Shown: positions 7,505-14,716 of the stretch, one piece after another | Position numbering within the stretch: position 1 is the first letter of the stretch | How the letters are laid out: each line of letters begins with the position of its first letter | Assembly (NCBI GenBank): GCA_937967465.1 | Contig: CALBSW010000122.1 | Span: 1 to 14,840, forward strand | Direction of reading: 5' to 3' | From: an uncultured Flavobacteriales bacterium | GTDB lineage: Bacteria; Bacteroidota; Bacteroidia; Flavobacteriales_D; Sanyastnellaceae | DNA length: 14,840 bases | Position numbers and translations under genes: made by a program | Notes under the pieces: generated by a model | The model's database searches: none | What the model saw: only the letters and a program-made list of their open reading frames with translations | What the model was told of the DNA's origin: nothing

Positions 7505-8488
7505 ATGCCGCGTTTTCTGAGATTCGCCCTCCTTTTATCGACACCCCTGTTTGGCATCGAAGCGCATGCCCAGCTCCCCGTCAAGGAGGTCGAACAGGCC
7601 GCCACCACCGTCGACGAGAACCCCAATGACACGGTGCGCGAATTCACAGGCACACTGGGCTTGAACCTCAGCCAGACCGCCTTGGCCAATTGGGCAGGGG
7701 GTGGTGAAAGTTCAGTGGCCTTCACCGGGTTGACCCAAATCGGCAAGACCATCGAGAAGGGCCCGAGGAGCGCATCCTGGGGGGTGGACGCTGCCCTGGG
7801 CCTGTTGCGTCAGCAAGGGGGATGGCGCAAGACGGATGACCGAATCGCCATCACCGCACAGTGGAGTACGGCGCTCCCAGCACGCACCGACGGAGGAAAG
7901 CTGTCCCTGCTCATGGACGCCCGGAGCCAATTCCTCCCTGGTTACGCCCTGGTGGACGGCTTGCCAGACCGCGACCAGCGCATCTCCAACCTGCTCGCTC
8001 CAGGGTACCTCGTGGCGGCTGCAGGATTCGCTCCCCAACCCGGAAAGCACCACCGCCTCTTTCTCGCCCCCTTCACCGGCAAGCTCACCGTTGTGATGGA
8101 CGACAGCCTTTCCGCCGCGGGTGCATTTGGTGTCTTGCCCGGACGCAAGGAGCGTCTGGAGCTGGGGGGCTACATCCGTTGGAACCTCACATGGCCGATC
8201 ATGGAGAATGTGAATTGGACCCACCAGCTGGACCTCTTCTCCAACTTCATGTCCAATCCAGGCAATGTGGACATCAACTGGACCGGCCTGCTCGACATGA
8301 AAATCAACGAGAGCCTGCGAACCACCATCAGCGTCCAGGTCATCTATGACGACGACATCGTTCTCGAAAAAGACCCTGCCCGAACGGAGGTGAACGACCA
8401 AGGGGTCGAGGTCACCATCCCGGCCCGATTGGGTCCTGGAACGCAATTCAAGGAAGTCCTGTCGGTGGGCTTTGCGTACTCCCTCTGA
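7505..8488 (+). CDS. DUF3078 outer membrane protein
   Basis: A 327-residue protein with a signal peptide ending AHA at 20-22 and a mature part rich in alternating strands, as in a beta barrel. The block LGLNLSQTALANWAGGGESS at about 50-69 resembles the N-terminal signature of DUF3078, a family known mainly from Bacteroidota and placed in the outer membrane without known function. The C-terminus FKEVLSVGFAYSL looks like a closing barrel strand. ATG 7505 is chosen because it starts at the signal peptide; the in-frame ATG at 7457 would add an unrelated hydrophilic stretch. It is followed 32 bases later by fabD on the same strand, so the two may be co-transcribed, although fabD has its own -7-like box. 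Confidence 0.82.
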   Translation: MPRFLRFALLLSTPLFGIEAHAQLPVKEVEQAATTVDENPNDTVREFTGTLGLNLSQTALANWAGGGESSVAFTGLTQIGKTIEKGPRSASWGVDAALGLLRQQGGWRKTDDRIAITAQWSTALPARTDGGKLSLLMDARSQFLPGYALVDGLPDRDQRISNLLAPGYLVAAAGFAPQPGKHHRLFLAPFTGKLTVVMDDSLSAAGAFGVLPGRKERLELGGYIRWNLTWPIMENVNWTHQLDLFSNFMSNPGNVDINWTGLLDMKINESLRTTISVQVIYDDDIVLEKDPARTEVNDQGVEVTIPARLGPGTQFKEVLSVGFAYSL

Positions 8489-8507
8489 CCCGGTTTCGCT
8501 GAGCGCG

Positions 8508-8515
8508 TATTTTCG
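8508..8515 (+). promoter_or_regulatory. -7-like box directly before fabD
   Basis: TATTTTCG matches TAnnTTTG at seven of eight positions and ends five bases before the fabD ATG, the same distance as the box before mnmE. No Shine-Dalgarno sequence is visible. If used, the fabD transcript would be leaderless or nearly so. Confidence 0.28.
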
Positions 8516-8520
8516 CCGCC

Positions 8521-9405
8521 ATGAATGCCATGGTATTCCCCGGACAAGGGGCGCAGTTCCCCGGCATGGGGAAGGATCTCTACGACGGCCACGCCTTTGC
8601 ACGTGACCGTTTTGCCGAAGCCGCCGACGTGCTCGGATTCGACATCGCCGATGTCATGTTCAACGGGTCCGATGAGGACCTCAAGCAAACCAAGGTGACG
8701 CAACCCGCCATCTTCCTGCATTCCGTCCTGATGGCGGAAGGCATGGGCGACCGCTTCCGTCCCGACTTCGTGGCTGGCCACAGCCTGGGTGAGTTCAGCG
8801 CGCTGGTCGCGGCTGGGGGCATGAAATTCGCCGACGGAGTGAAACTGGTGAGCGAACGTGCCCTGGCCATGCAGGCCGCCTGCGAAGCCACGCCATCCAC
8901 CATGGCTGCCATCCTCGGCATGGAGGATGCCGATGTGGAAGCCGTTTGTGCCGACATCGAGGGCATCGTCGTTGCCGCCAATTACAATTGCCCCGGGCAG
9001 CTCGTCATCAGCGGCGAGGTGCCTGCCGTCGAAGCAGCGTGTGAGACGCTCAAGGAGAAGGGAGCCCGCCGTGCCCTGCTTCTCCCTGTGGGGGGCGCCT
9101 TTCACTCCCCCTTGATGGAGCCCGCCCGCGAACGGTTGGCCATGGCTCTGGAGGAGGCGACGCTCGACACGCCGCGTTGTCCCATTGTCCAGAACGTCAC
9201 GGCCACGGCGGAGACCGACCCGGAAGTCATCCGTCAGAACCTCATCGCCCAACTCACCGCACCGGTGAAGTGGACACAAACCATGCAATGGTTGCTCGCC
9301 AACGGCGTGGATCAGGTGACGGAGGTGGGCCCCGGCAAGGTGTTGCAGGGCCTGTTCAAGAAAGTGGACCGCAGCTTGGCCACGGCATCTGCCGAGGTCG
9401 ACTGA
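8521..9405 (+). CDS. fabD: Malonyl-CoA:ACP transacylase FabD
   Basis: FabD moves malonyl groups from CoA to acyl carrier protein, feeding type II fatty acid synthesis in the cytosol. The 294-residue length is typical. The N-terminal FPGQGAQFPGMG (6-17) forms the oxyanion region with Q12. GHSLGE at 86-91 carries the nucleophile S88. R113 in SERALAMQ binds the malonyl carboxylate. H195 in GGAFHSPLM completes the catalytic pair. The C-terminal VDQVTEVGPGKVLQGLFKK is the usual family ending. No acyl carrier protein or ketosynthase gene is nearby, so this gene stands apart from a fab cluster. It is convergent with the coiled-coil gene, 32 bases away. Confidence 0.97.
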   Translation: MNAMVFPGQGAQFPGMGKDLYDGHAFARDRFAEAADVLGFDIADVMFNGSDEDLKQTKVTQPAIFLHSVLMAEGMGDRFRPDFVAGHSLGEFSALVAAGGMKFADGVKLVSERALAMQAACEATPSTMAAILGMEDADVEAVCADIEGIVVAANYNCPGQLVISGEVPAVEAACETLKEKGARRALLLPVGGAFHSPLMEPARERLAMALEEATLDTPRCPIVQNVTATAETDPEVIRQNLIAQLTAPVKWTQTMQWLLANGVDQVTEVGPGKVLQGLFKKVDRSLATASAEVD

Positions 9406-9437
9406 CTGCGAATGGGCGGTGATTCAGTGGAGGGGCC

Positions 9438-9737
9438 TCAGGCCTCGCCCTGTGTGCCCTCGACGTAGGAAAACAGGTTGGCGTAATCCGTCTCGATGGC
9501 GGACAAACGCATTTTGAGGTCGCGGTTCTCCACGGCCAACCGATCGCGCTCCGCGCGCAATTGGGAAATGGTGTGCTTGAGGGTCACGAAGTCCCGCGCG
9601 ATTTCTCGCCGCTCTGCTTGGAGGCGATCCGCATCGAATTCCGGGGTTTGAAGCGCTGGCTTCGCCGGTGCTGCAGGGGCCTTGCTGATGGTATTGGCTT
9701 GGACGGCTTCGGTGGCGGAAAGTTCCTTCGTGCTCAT
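9438..9737 (-). CDS. Short coiled-coil protein, unknown function
   Basis: A 99-residue protein without a recognised family. Residues 1-35 are an Ala/Pro/Thr-rich, probably disordered head. Residues about 36-88 form a strongly charged heptad-type coiled coil (DADRLQAERREIARDF, then ISQLRAERDRLAVENRDLKM). There is no signal peptide or membrane segment, so it is likely cytosolic and oligomeric. ATG 9737 gives MSTKELSATE; the in-frame upstream ATG at 9797 adds an implausible Gly/Pro-rich stretch. A TAAATTTT box sits six bases before the start. Small proteins of this type sometimes act in cell division or chromosome organisation, but nothing here shows that. It follows the MFS gene on the same strand, 85 bases downstream. 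Confidence 0.65.
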   Translation of the reverse strand: MSTKELSATEAVQANTISKAPAAPAKPALQTPEFDADRLQAERREIARDFVTLKHTISQLRAERDRLAVENRDLKMRLSAIETDYANLFSYVEGTQGEA

Positions 9738-9822
9738 GGAATGAAAATTTACGGGCGGTTTCCCCCCTCCCCTCCCGGGGCTGCACGAGGTTTTCAAGGA
9801 CCGACGTTTGATGCGTTCACAT

Positions 9823-11049
9823 TCACACCTTGCGACCCCGCAATACAGGGGGAATCAGGGCGAGGGCGGTGACCGCCGTCCCCAGCGCTGCACTGTAGTA
9901 GAGCATGGGAATGTTCGCGACGTCCCCGGCAAACGCCGAGCCGCTGTAGACCGCACCTCCACCAATGCCAATCTCCAATGCCATGAGCATGGTGCCCAAG
10001 GCGAGGGCCACCTTGCCCGGCTGCGCGAGGTCTGCCGTCCACGCAAAGACCGTGGGCATGTTGATGCCGATGCTCGCCCCATAGATCAGGGCACCCAATG
10101 TGGCCACTCCCTTGGTGGTGGCCGAACCCAACACCGTCATGCCCACCGCCATCAACGCGGTGCCCACGAGCAGGACTGGCACCCTGCCCAACCGGTCGCT
10201 GGCCCGCCCGGCAAACAGCCGCATGGAGATGGAGCTGACCACGATGATGGTGTTGAACGAGCCCTTGTAGACGTAACCCAGATGGTCTACGAAATCGGGC
10301 GTGATGGTCAAGTACACCCCAAAAGCGTAAGCCACCGGCAACAACACGATGGCCGCGGGCCAGGCCTGGGGATCAATCAGCCCACCCTTGAACGGATTCA
10401 GATCGCTGGCTTGGACAGGGCGCGCGTCGGGGAGGGTTTCCTCCAGTGGCCAAGTCAACGCCACGCTCACCATGCCCAACAGGGCGGACGCCACAAACAT
10501 CCACTCGATGCCGATTTCCACGGTGAGCCAACTGCCGAACGCCGGTCCGAGGGCCATGCCCGCATTGCCGGCCACTCCGAGGTAACCCAGCGCCTCGCCG
10601 CGTCGGGAACGCGGGATGCGGTCGGTGAGCATGGCGCTTGTGCCCGGCGGCCGGAATCCCGTGGACATGCCGTGAAAGAAGCGGAGGGCCAGGAAGGCCG
10701 CAATGGAAGTGGCCACGAGGTATCCAAATCCCGCCACCGCCGTCACTGCAGACCCGACCAGCATGACCTTTCTCCGGCCCGCTCGATCGGCAATCCGGCC
10801 GCTCAGAAAGCGGGACAGAAAGGCCGCCAGCGTGAACATGCCGACGACACCACCGAGGTAGGCTTCTCCCCCCATGGCGGCCAAGTGGGCGGGCAACTCC
10901 GGCAGCAACATGCCGAAGCTGGCCATGAAGACCACCGTCCCCCCGCAGAGCAGGAAAAAGGCGCGGTCGTAAATGGGGGCATCTCCAACGGGCTCCACCT
11001 GGGCATGGGCGTATGCGGGGAGATCGGGCGGAGTTGGGGAGCTGGACAT
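9823..11049 (-). CDS. Major facilitator superfamily transporter
   Basis: A 408-residue inner membrane protein with about 12 hydrophobic segments. MFS motif A appears as GRIADRAGRRK at residues 84-94 and again in the second half as GRASDRLGR. The sequence FHGMSTGFRPPGTSAMLTDR and the glycine-rich LGYLGVAGNAGMALGPAFGSWL are typical of drug/sugar-type efflux members of the superfamily. The first 30 residues are a polar cytosolic tail. ATG 11049 is chosen because the in-frame upstream extension to 11193 is Arg-rich and runs into the neighbouring divergent gene. The substrate is unknown. It is divergent from the repeat-protein/GH3/kinase cluster, with 98 bases between the starts, so shared control is possible. 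Confidence 0.92.
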   Translation of the reverse strand: MSSSPTPPDLPAYAHAQVEPVGDAPIYDRAFFLLCGGTVVFMASFGMLLPELPAHLAAMGGEAYLGGVVGMFTLAAFLSRFLSGRIADRAGRRKVMLVGSAVTAVAGFGYLVATSIAAFLALRFFHGMSTGFRPPGTSAMLTDRIPRSRRGEALGYLGVAGNAGMALGPAFGSWLTVEIGIEWMFVASALLGMVSVALTWPLEETLPDARPVQASDLNPFKGGLIDPQAWPAAIVLLPVAYAFGVYLTITPDFVDHLGYVYKGSFNTIIVVSSISMRLFAGRASDRLGRVPVLLVGTALMAVGMTVLGSATTKGVATLGALIYGASIGINMPTVFAWTADLAQPGKVALALGTMLMALEIGIGGGAVYSGSAFAGDVANIPMLYYSAALGTAVTALALIPPVLRGRKV

Positions 11050-11147
11050 GAAAGCGGAGGTCCGCAGTAGCGGGTGCAAAGGAACCCCTTGAGGGCCATC
11101 AATTGTTTCCGTTTCACGAAAGACGGCGCATCTTTCTTCCCCAAACC

Positions 11148-11585
11148 ATGAACGCCGCGCTCCCCCTCTACCCCAACAAAGTCTTGCTCGCATGGGCAGA
11201 GGCCATCTCCGGCCACGAGGAACTGCGGGATTGGCTCATGGGGTCGGACTATCCCGAATTGGGGGTGTTCTGCCATGCTTTGCGCAACGAGGAGACCTCG
11301 CGCGCTTGGCTGAAGCACCATGGCCACCCGCACTTGATGGCCCTGCTGCTGGGTACCGAAGGCGAAAAGGAGGCGGTTGACTGGCTGAACCGACAAGGAC
11401 ACGCCACCTTGGCAGACATGGCCTTGGCGGCAGACAATGACGACGACGCCCTCCTTCGGCTGATGCGGTTGGCACGACAGGAGAACGGCGACGGCCTGTG
11501 GGCCCAGATTGCGGTGCGCATCCGGGATGTGAAAAACGACATCGAGGACGCCAACAACGACGTGCACCGCATCGACCCGAACTGA
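11148..11585 (+). CDS. Small 25-residue-repeat protein before GH3 gene
   Basis: A 145-residue cytosolic protein without a recognised family. Residues 25-99 consist of three tandem units of exactly 25 residues. W29/W54/W79, L30/L55/L80, Y35/H60/H85 and L38/L63/L88 all recur at a spacing of 25. A degenerate fourth unit may follow from residue 100. The pattern, WL plus four residues, an aromatic or His, Pro or Ala, one residue, Leu, then a hydrophobic stretch, suggests a helix-turn-helix solenoid used for protein binding. The C-terminus is an acidic helix (RDVKNDIEDANNDVHRID). The gene ends seven bases before the GH3 start, so they are very likely one operon. ATG 11148 is preferred over the in-frame ATG at 11103, since the latter adds an unrelated Arg/Phe stretch. 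Confidence 0.75.
   Translation: MNAALPLYPNKVLLAWAEAISGHEELRDWLMGSDYPELGVFCHALRNEETSRAWLKHHGHPHLMALLLGTEGEKEAVDWLNRQGHATLADMALAADNDDDALLRLMRLARQENGDGLWAQIAVRIRDVKNDIEDANNDVHRIDPN
11220..11444 (+). repeat. Three in-frame 75-base units (25 residues each)
   Basis: The coding repeat covers residues 25-49, 50-74 and 75-99 of the small protein. Identity between units is limited to the Trp-Leu pair, the aromatic/His position, the later leucine and hydrophobic spacing. The units have therefore diverged and are conserved for fold rather than recently copied DNA. Confidence 0.6.
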
Positions 11586-11592
11586 GCGCGCC

Positions 11593-13164
11593 ATGCCCGT
11601 CAACACTGTATTCAGCTGGTTCATCCGAAAGCGCCTTCACCAAATCGAGCTCTTTCGCCGGTATCCCCACGAAGTCCAAAAGGAGGTCCTCGCCCACCAC
11701 TTGGCCGCATTGGCTGGAACGGTGTTCGGGCGCGAACATGGCATCACGGAATCGACGACCGGCAAGGACTACCGCAATCAAGTCCCCCTGCGGGACTACA
11801 ACGGACTGAAGCCCTGGATCGAACGGGTTCGCGATGGCGAAGCGGCCGTGCTGTGGCCGGACGAAGTCAAGTGGCACGCAAAATCCTCCGGGACCACATC
11901 AGACCGCAGCAAGTTCATCCCGGTCACCGAAGACGCCCTCGAACGCTGTCACTACAAAGGCGGCAAGGACCTACTGGCCATGTATGTGAACGCGGTGCCC
12001 AAAGCCCGGCTGTATGGCGGCCGGCATCTGATCGTAGGCGGCACCGGTCGCACCGAGGAAGCCGACAATGGGGTGCTCACCGGAGACCTGAGCGCCATCA
12101 TCATCAACAACCTGCCTTGGTGGTGCGAATTCCGCAGGACCCCATCGCGTTCCATCGCCCTGATGGAGAATTGGGAAGAGAAAATTGAAACGATGGCGCA
12201 CACCACCATCGAGCAGGACGTCCGCATTGTCGCCGGGGTTCCCAGCTGGACACAAGTGTTGCTCGAGCGCATCCTCGACATCACCGGCAAAGACCACCTC
12301 GGAGAAGTCTGGCCCTCCCTTCAGCTGTACATGCACGGCGGGGTCTCCTTTGCGCCCTACCGCGAAGCATTTGACAGGATCATGCCCCCCGGCATCCACA
12401 CCATCGAAACCTACAATGCCAGTGAAGGGTTCTTCGGCATTCAAGACCGGCTTGGTGCAGAGGACATGTTGCTGATGCTCGATTACGGCATCCATTACGA
12501 GTTCCTGCCGTTCTCTGCTGGATTCGATCCCGAACACGCTCCGTTCGCCACGACGATCGGATTGGCCGACATCGAACTCGGCGTGGACTATGCCATGGTC
12601 ATCTCCACCAATGGTGGACTTCACCGCTACGTTCTGGGAGACCTGGTGCGGTTCACTTCGCGGTCCCCGTACCGCATTCAGGTGACCGGCCGCACCCGGT
12701 CCTACCTCAACCTCGCAGGCGAGGAACTCATGGTGGGAGATGCTGAACGCGCCTTGGCGACCACCGCACGGCAGTTCGGCGTCGAGCTCCGAAACTGGAC
12801 CGCGTGCGCCATCCGGGAGACCGGTGAATCGGCCGCTGCCATTGGCCACCACGCCTGGCGGGTCGAACCGGGGAAGGCGTCTGGCGGACTGCCGCCGGCT
12901 GCGCTGTTCCAATCCGCGCTTGACCGCAACCTGCGCAAGGTCAATTCGGACTACGACGCCAAGCGGACTGCAGACCTGGTGTTGGGCGAACCCGAGCTTC
13001 AGTGGGTTCCACGCGGCACGTTTGAAAACACGCTCAAAACGAAAGGAAAACTCGGCGGACAACACAAAGTACCCCGGCTGTCCATGACCGACGACTGGGT
13101 GTCTCTTGTCACCTCCGTGGCCCATGCCCAAGGCCCTGCAAATTCGACCGTCACAGCGTTGTAA
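11593..13164 (+). CDS. GH3-family acyl-adenylate-forming enzyme
   Basis: A 523-residue member of the GH3 family, known in plants as acyl-acid amido synthetases that adenylate a carboxylic acid (auxin, jasmonate) and join it to an amino acid. The three ATP/AMP-binding motifs are present: SSGTTSDRSKFIPVT (98-112), YNASEGFFG (274-282) and YVLGDLVRF (346-354). GRTRSYLNLAGEEL (367-379) follows. Length and motif order fit the family. In bacteria the family is widespread in Bacteroidota but the substrate is unknown, and auxin chemistry should not be assumed. The gene follows the repeat protein by seven bases and precedes a deoxynucleoside kinase by 46. No amino acid or acyl biosynthesis gene that would reveal the substrate is adjacent; the divergent MFS transporter could move the product or substrate. 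Confidence 0.9.
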   Translation: MPVNTVFSWFIRKRLHQIELFRRYPHEVQKEVLAHHLAALAGTVFGREHGITESTTGKDYRNQVPLRDYNGLKPWIERVRDGEAAVLWPDEVKWHAKSSGTTSDRSKFIPVTEDALERCHYKGGKDLLAMYVNAVPKARLYGGRHLIVGGTGRTEEADNGVLTGDLSAIIINNLPWWCEFRRTPSRSIALMENWEEKIETMAHTTIEQDVRIVAGVPSWTQVLLERILDITGKDHLGEVWPSLQLYMHGGVSFAPYREAFDRIMPPGIHTIETYNASEGFFGIQDRLGAEDMLLMLDYGIHYEFLPFSAGFDPEHAPFATTIGLADIELGVDYAMVISTNGGLHRYVLGDLVRFTSRSPYRIQVTGRTRSYLNLAGEELMVGDAERALATTARQFGVELRNWTACAIRETGESAAAIGHHAWRVEPGKASGGLPPAALFQSALDRNLRKVNSDYDAKRTADLVLGEPELQWVPRGTFENTLKTKGKLGGQHKVPRLSMTDDWVSLVTSVAHAQGPANSTVTAL

Positions 13165-13188
13165 GAAGGCCACCTTCCCCCTACCTTG
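13159..13188 (+). promoter_or_regulatory. Possible promoter of the second kinase gene
   Basis: TTG at 13159-13161 lies 20 bases before TACCTTG at 13182-13188, one base short of the TAnnTTTG box, and the kinase ATG is 22 bases further on. The -33 element overlaps the GH3 stop. This suggests the kinase can be transcribed independently of GH3. It is a weak match. Confidence 0.25.
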
Positions 13189-13210
13189 CCTTCCCCAACC
13201 GAAGAGACAC

Positions 13211-13825
13211 ATGCACCTCGCGATTGCAGGCAACATCGGCTCGGGCAAGACCACCCTCACCCGGCTTCTCGCCCAGCACTACAAGATCACGCCCCACTAC
13301 GAAAGTGTGGATGACAACCCCTACCTGAATGACTTCTACAAGGACATGCAGCGGTGGGCGTTCAACCTCCAAGTGCACTTTCTGTCCTCCAGGTTCTCCC
13401 AACTGCACGCCCTGAAATCCAGCGGCCAGAAGATGGTGCAGGACCGGACCATCTATGAAGACGCCTACATCTTCGCCCCCAACCTTCAGGCGATGGGCCT
13501 GATGACCACCCGTGACCACGAGAACTTCCTGCGCTTGTTCGAGCTGATGGAACAGTTTGTGACCCCACCGGACCTGCTGATCTACCTGCGCAGCAGCGTC
13601 GGCAACCTGGTCGAGCAAATCCAGAAGCGTGGGCGCGACTACGAGGAGAGCATCCGCTTGGACTACCTCAACCGCCTCAATGAGCGCTACGAAGCCTGGA
13701 TCTCCACCTACACCAAAGGCAAGGTGCTCGTGATCAATGTGGACCACATGGACTTCGAGCACAACCCGGAGGAGCTGGGCGACATCATCACCAAAGTGGA
13801 CGCCGAACTCAACGGCCTGTTCTAA
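13211..13825 (+). CDS. Deoxynucleoside kinase, DRT-motif type
   Basis: A 204-residue dNK-family kinase for deoxynucleoside salvage in the cytosol. The P-loop GNIGSGKTT is at residues 7-15. YESVDDNPYL at 30-39 carries the general-base glutamate region (E31). QDRTIYEDAYIF at 77-88 is the DR(S/T) signature that contacts the 5' end of the nucleoside. RGRDYEE at 140-146 is the lid region. It is closer to the classical deoxyadenosine/deoxyguanosine kinase pattern than the first kinase at 644-1282, and the two are clearly paralogues that have diverged. Start ATG 13211 places the P-loop strand at the N-terminus; the in-frame upstream ATG at 13106 lies within GH3. It ends 25 bases before a strong terminator. 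Exact substrates are not readable from the sequence. Confidence 0.92.
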   Translation: MHLAIAGNIGSGKTTLTRLLAQHYKITPHYESVDDNPYLNDFYKDMQRWAFNLQVHFLSSRFSQLHALKSSGQKMVQDRTIYEDAYIFAPNLQAMGLMTTRDHENFLRLFELMEQFVTPPDLLIYLRSSVGNLVEQIQKRGRDYEESIRLDYLNRLNERYEAWISTYTKGKVLVINVDHMDFEHNPEELGDIITKVDAELNGLF

Positions 13826-13850
13826 TCAGGTTGTCGTGAAGCCCAGATGC

Positions 13851-13878
13851 AAAAAAGGCCCCGCTTGGGGCCTTTTTT
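13851..13878. terminator. Bidirectional intrinsic terminator
   Basis: A run of six A, then GGCCCC, a GCTT loop, GGGGCC and six T form a perfect 12-base stem (13851-13862 with 13867-13878). It gives a GC-rich hairpin with a T-run on either strand. It sits between the convergent kinase (stop at 13823-13825) and the YceI gene (stop at 13918-13916) and should end both transcripts. Confidence 0.93.
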
Positions 13879-13915
13879 GATGCTGTGGAATGCGCAGCGT
13901 CATGCGCTGCTCGGA

Positions 13916-14716
13916 TCACTTTCTCAAGCTCACGTCTTCCACCAGGGCGAGGCGCATCTGCACATCGTCTGCAATCAGGTCATCGCCCAGGTTATCGAAG
14001 AAGGTGCCGCTTCCGAAGCGCACGTCAAAATCCGCACGGTTGAAGCTGAAGCTCACGCTGGCCACCACTGGATCAAAAGAGGAGAAGCTGACGAGGGCCT
14101 CCACTTCCTTCGAAATCCCCTTGATGTTCAGCTTTCCATTCAGCATGAGGTTGCCGCGTCCATCGGCACGTGCGGACACCAACGTGAACGCAGAGGTCGG
14201 GTGATTCGCCGTGTCAAAGAAATCGGCACTGCGCAGGTGCTGACCCAACTCTCGCGCCGCCGTGCCCGACTGGCTCGTGGATTGGATGGCATTCATCTCC
14301 ATCACCACGTCCGCGCTGGTCAGCACGCCGTTCTGGACTTGGAAGGAGCAGGAACGGAATGGCACCGTGCCCTTCTCTTCCATGCCCACCTTGGTTCCGC
14401 GCCATTGAATGACGGACTTGTCGGGGTCCATCGTGAACTGGCCATCGGACGGCATGTTGTTGACTGCACTCACGCCGCCAATCTCCACGCCGCATTTCCG
14501 CAGTTGCTCGAGGAAGCGGGTGTCCCGCTTGCTCTCCCGGCAGTAGCGCTCCTGGCCCCGGGTCAGGCTTCCACCCAGGCAGTCGCACGGATTGGCCACT
14601 TTCTCCACCTTGGCCTCTCCCGTGGATGGCGCAGCGGGCGCGTCCGCTTCCCCGCCACCAGCACAAGAGGCCAGGACGAGCGCAACGAAACAGAGGGCGG
14701 AAAGAAAGCGCGTCAT
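13916..14716 (-). CDS. YceI-domain lipoprotein with Cys-rich linker
   Basis: A 266-residue lipoprotein (lipobox LASC, lipid-modified C18). Residues about 95-266 form a YceI domain, an eight-stranded lipocalin-like barrel that in relatives binds a polyprenyl or other isoprenoid chain. Evidence includes MDPDKSVIQWRGTKVGMEEKG, DVVMEMNAIQSTSQSG, HPTSAFTL, LNGKLNIKGISKEVE and FDVRFGSGTFFDNLGDDLI. Between lipobox and barrel is an extra segment with four cysteines (C44, C46, C59, C75), plus C123 in the barrel. This segment is not part of the standard YceI family and could form disulfides or bind a metal or haem; no CxxCH haem motif is present. The start overlaps the stop of the upstream gene as TGATG, so translation is coupled. 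Transcription ends at the bidirectional terminator. Confidence 0.88.
   Translation of the reverse strand: MTRFLSALCFVALVLASCAGGGEADAPAAPSTGEAKVEKVANPCDCLGGSLTRGQERYCRESKRDTRFLEQLRKCGVEIGGVSAVNNMPSDGQFTMDPDKSVIQWRGTKVGMEEKGTVPFRSCSFQVQNGVLTSADVVMEMNAIQSTSQSGTAARELGQHLRSADFFDTANHPTSAFTLVSARADGRGNLMLNGKLNIKGISKEVEALVSFSSFDPVVASVSFSFNRADFDVRFGSGTFFDNLGDDLIADDVQMRLALVEDVSLRK

Noticed and set aside
9406..9437. Possible terminator between fabD and the coiled-coil gene
   Set aside because: Only short imperfect GGCC-type complementarity and no T-run on either strand.
9808..11070. 420-codon plus-strand open frame opposite the MFS gene
   Set aside because: Extremely Gly/His/Arg-rich with no hydrophobic core; the minus-strand frame encodes a clear transporter.
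11050..11147. Divergent promoters between the MFS gene and the repeat-protein gene
   Set aside because: TTCCTTTG on the minus strand and CATCTTTC on the plus strand resemble -7 boxes, but the -33 spacing or the box match is poor, so they are not listed as features.
11593..13164. Auxin conjugation as the function of the GH3 gene
   Set aside because: Only the family is supported by motifs; no auxin-related gene is present and bacterial GH3 substrates are unknown.
11971..13260. 429-codon minus-strand open frame opposite GH3
   Set aside because: GH3 has all three family motifs on the plus strand; the antisense frame has none.
13894..13910. Hairpin GCAGCG/CGCTGC between the terminator and the YceI stop
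   Set aside because: Only six base pairs and no T-run; the nearby perfect terminator explains transcription ending here.
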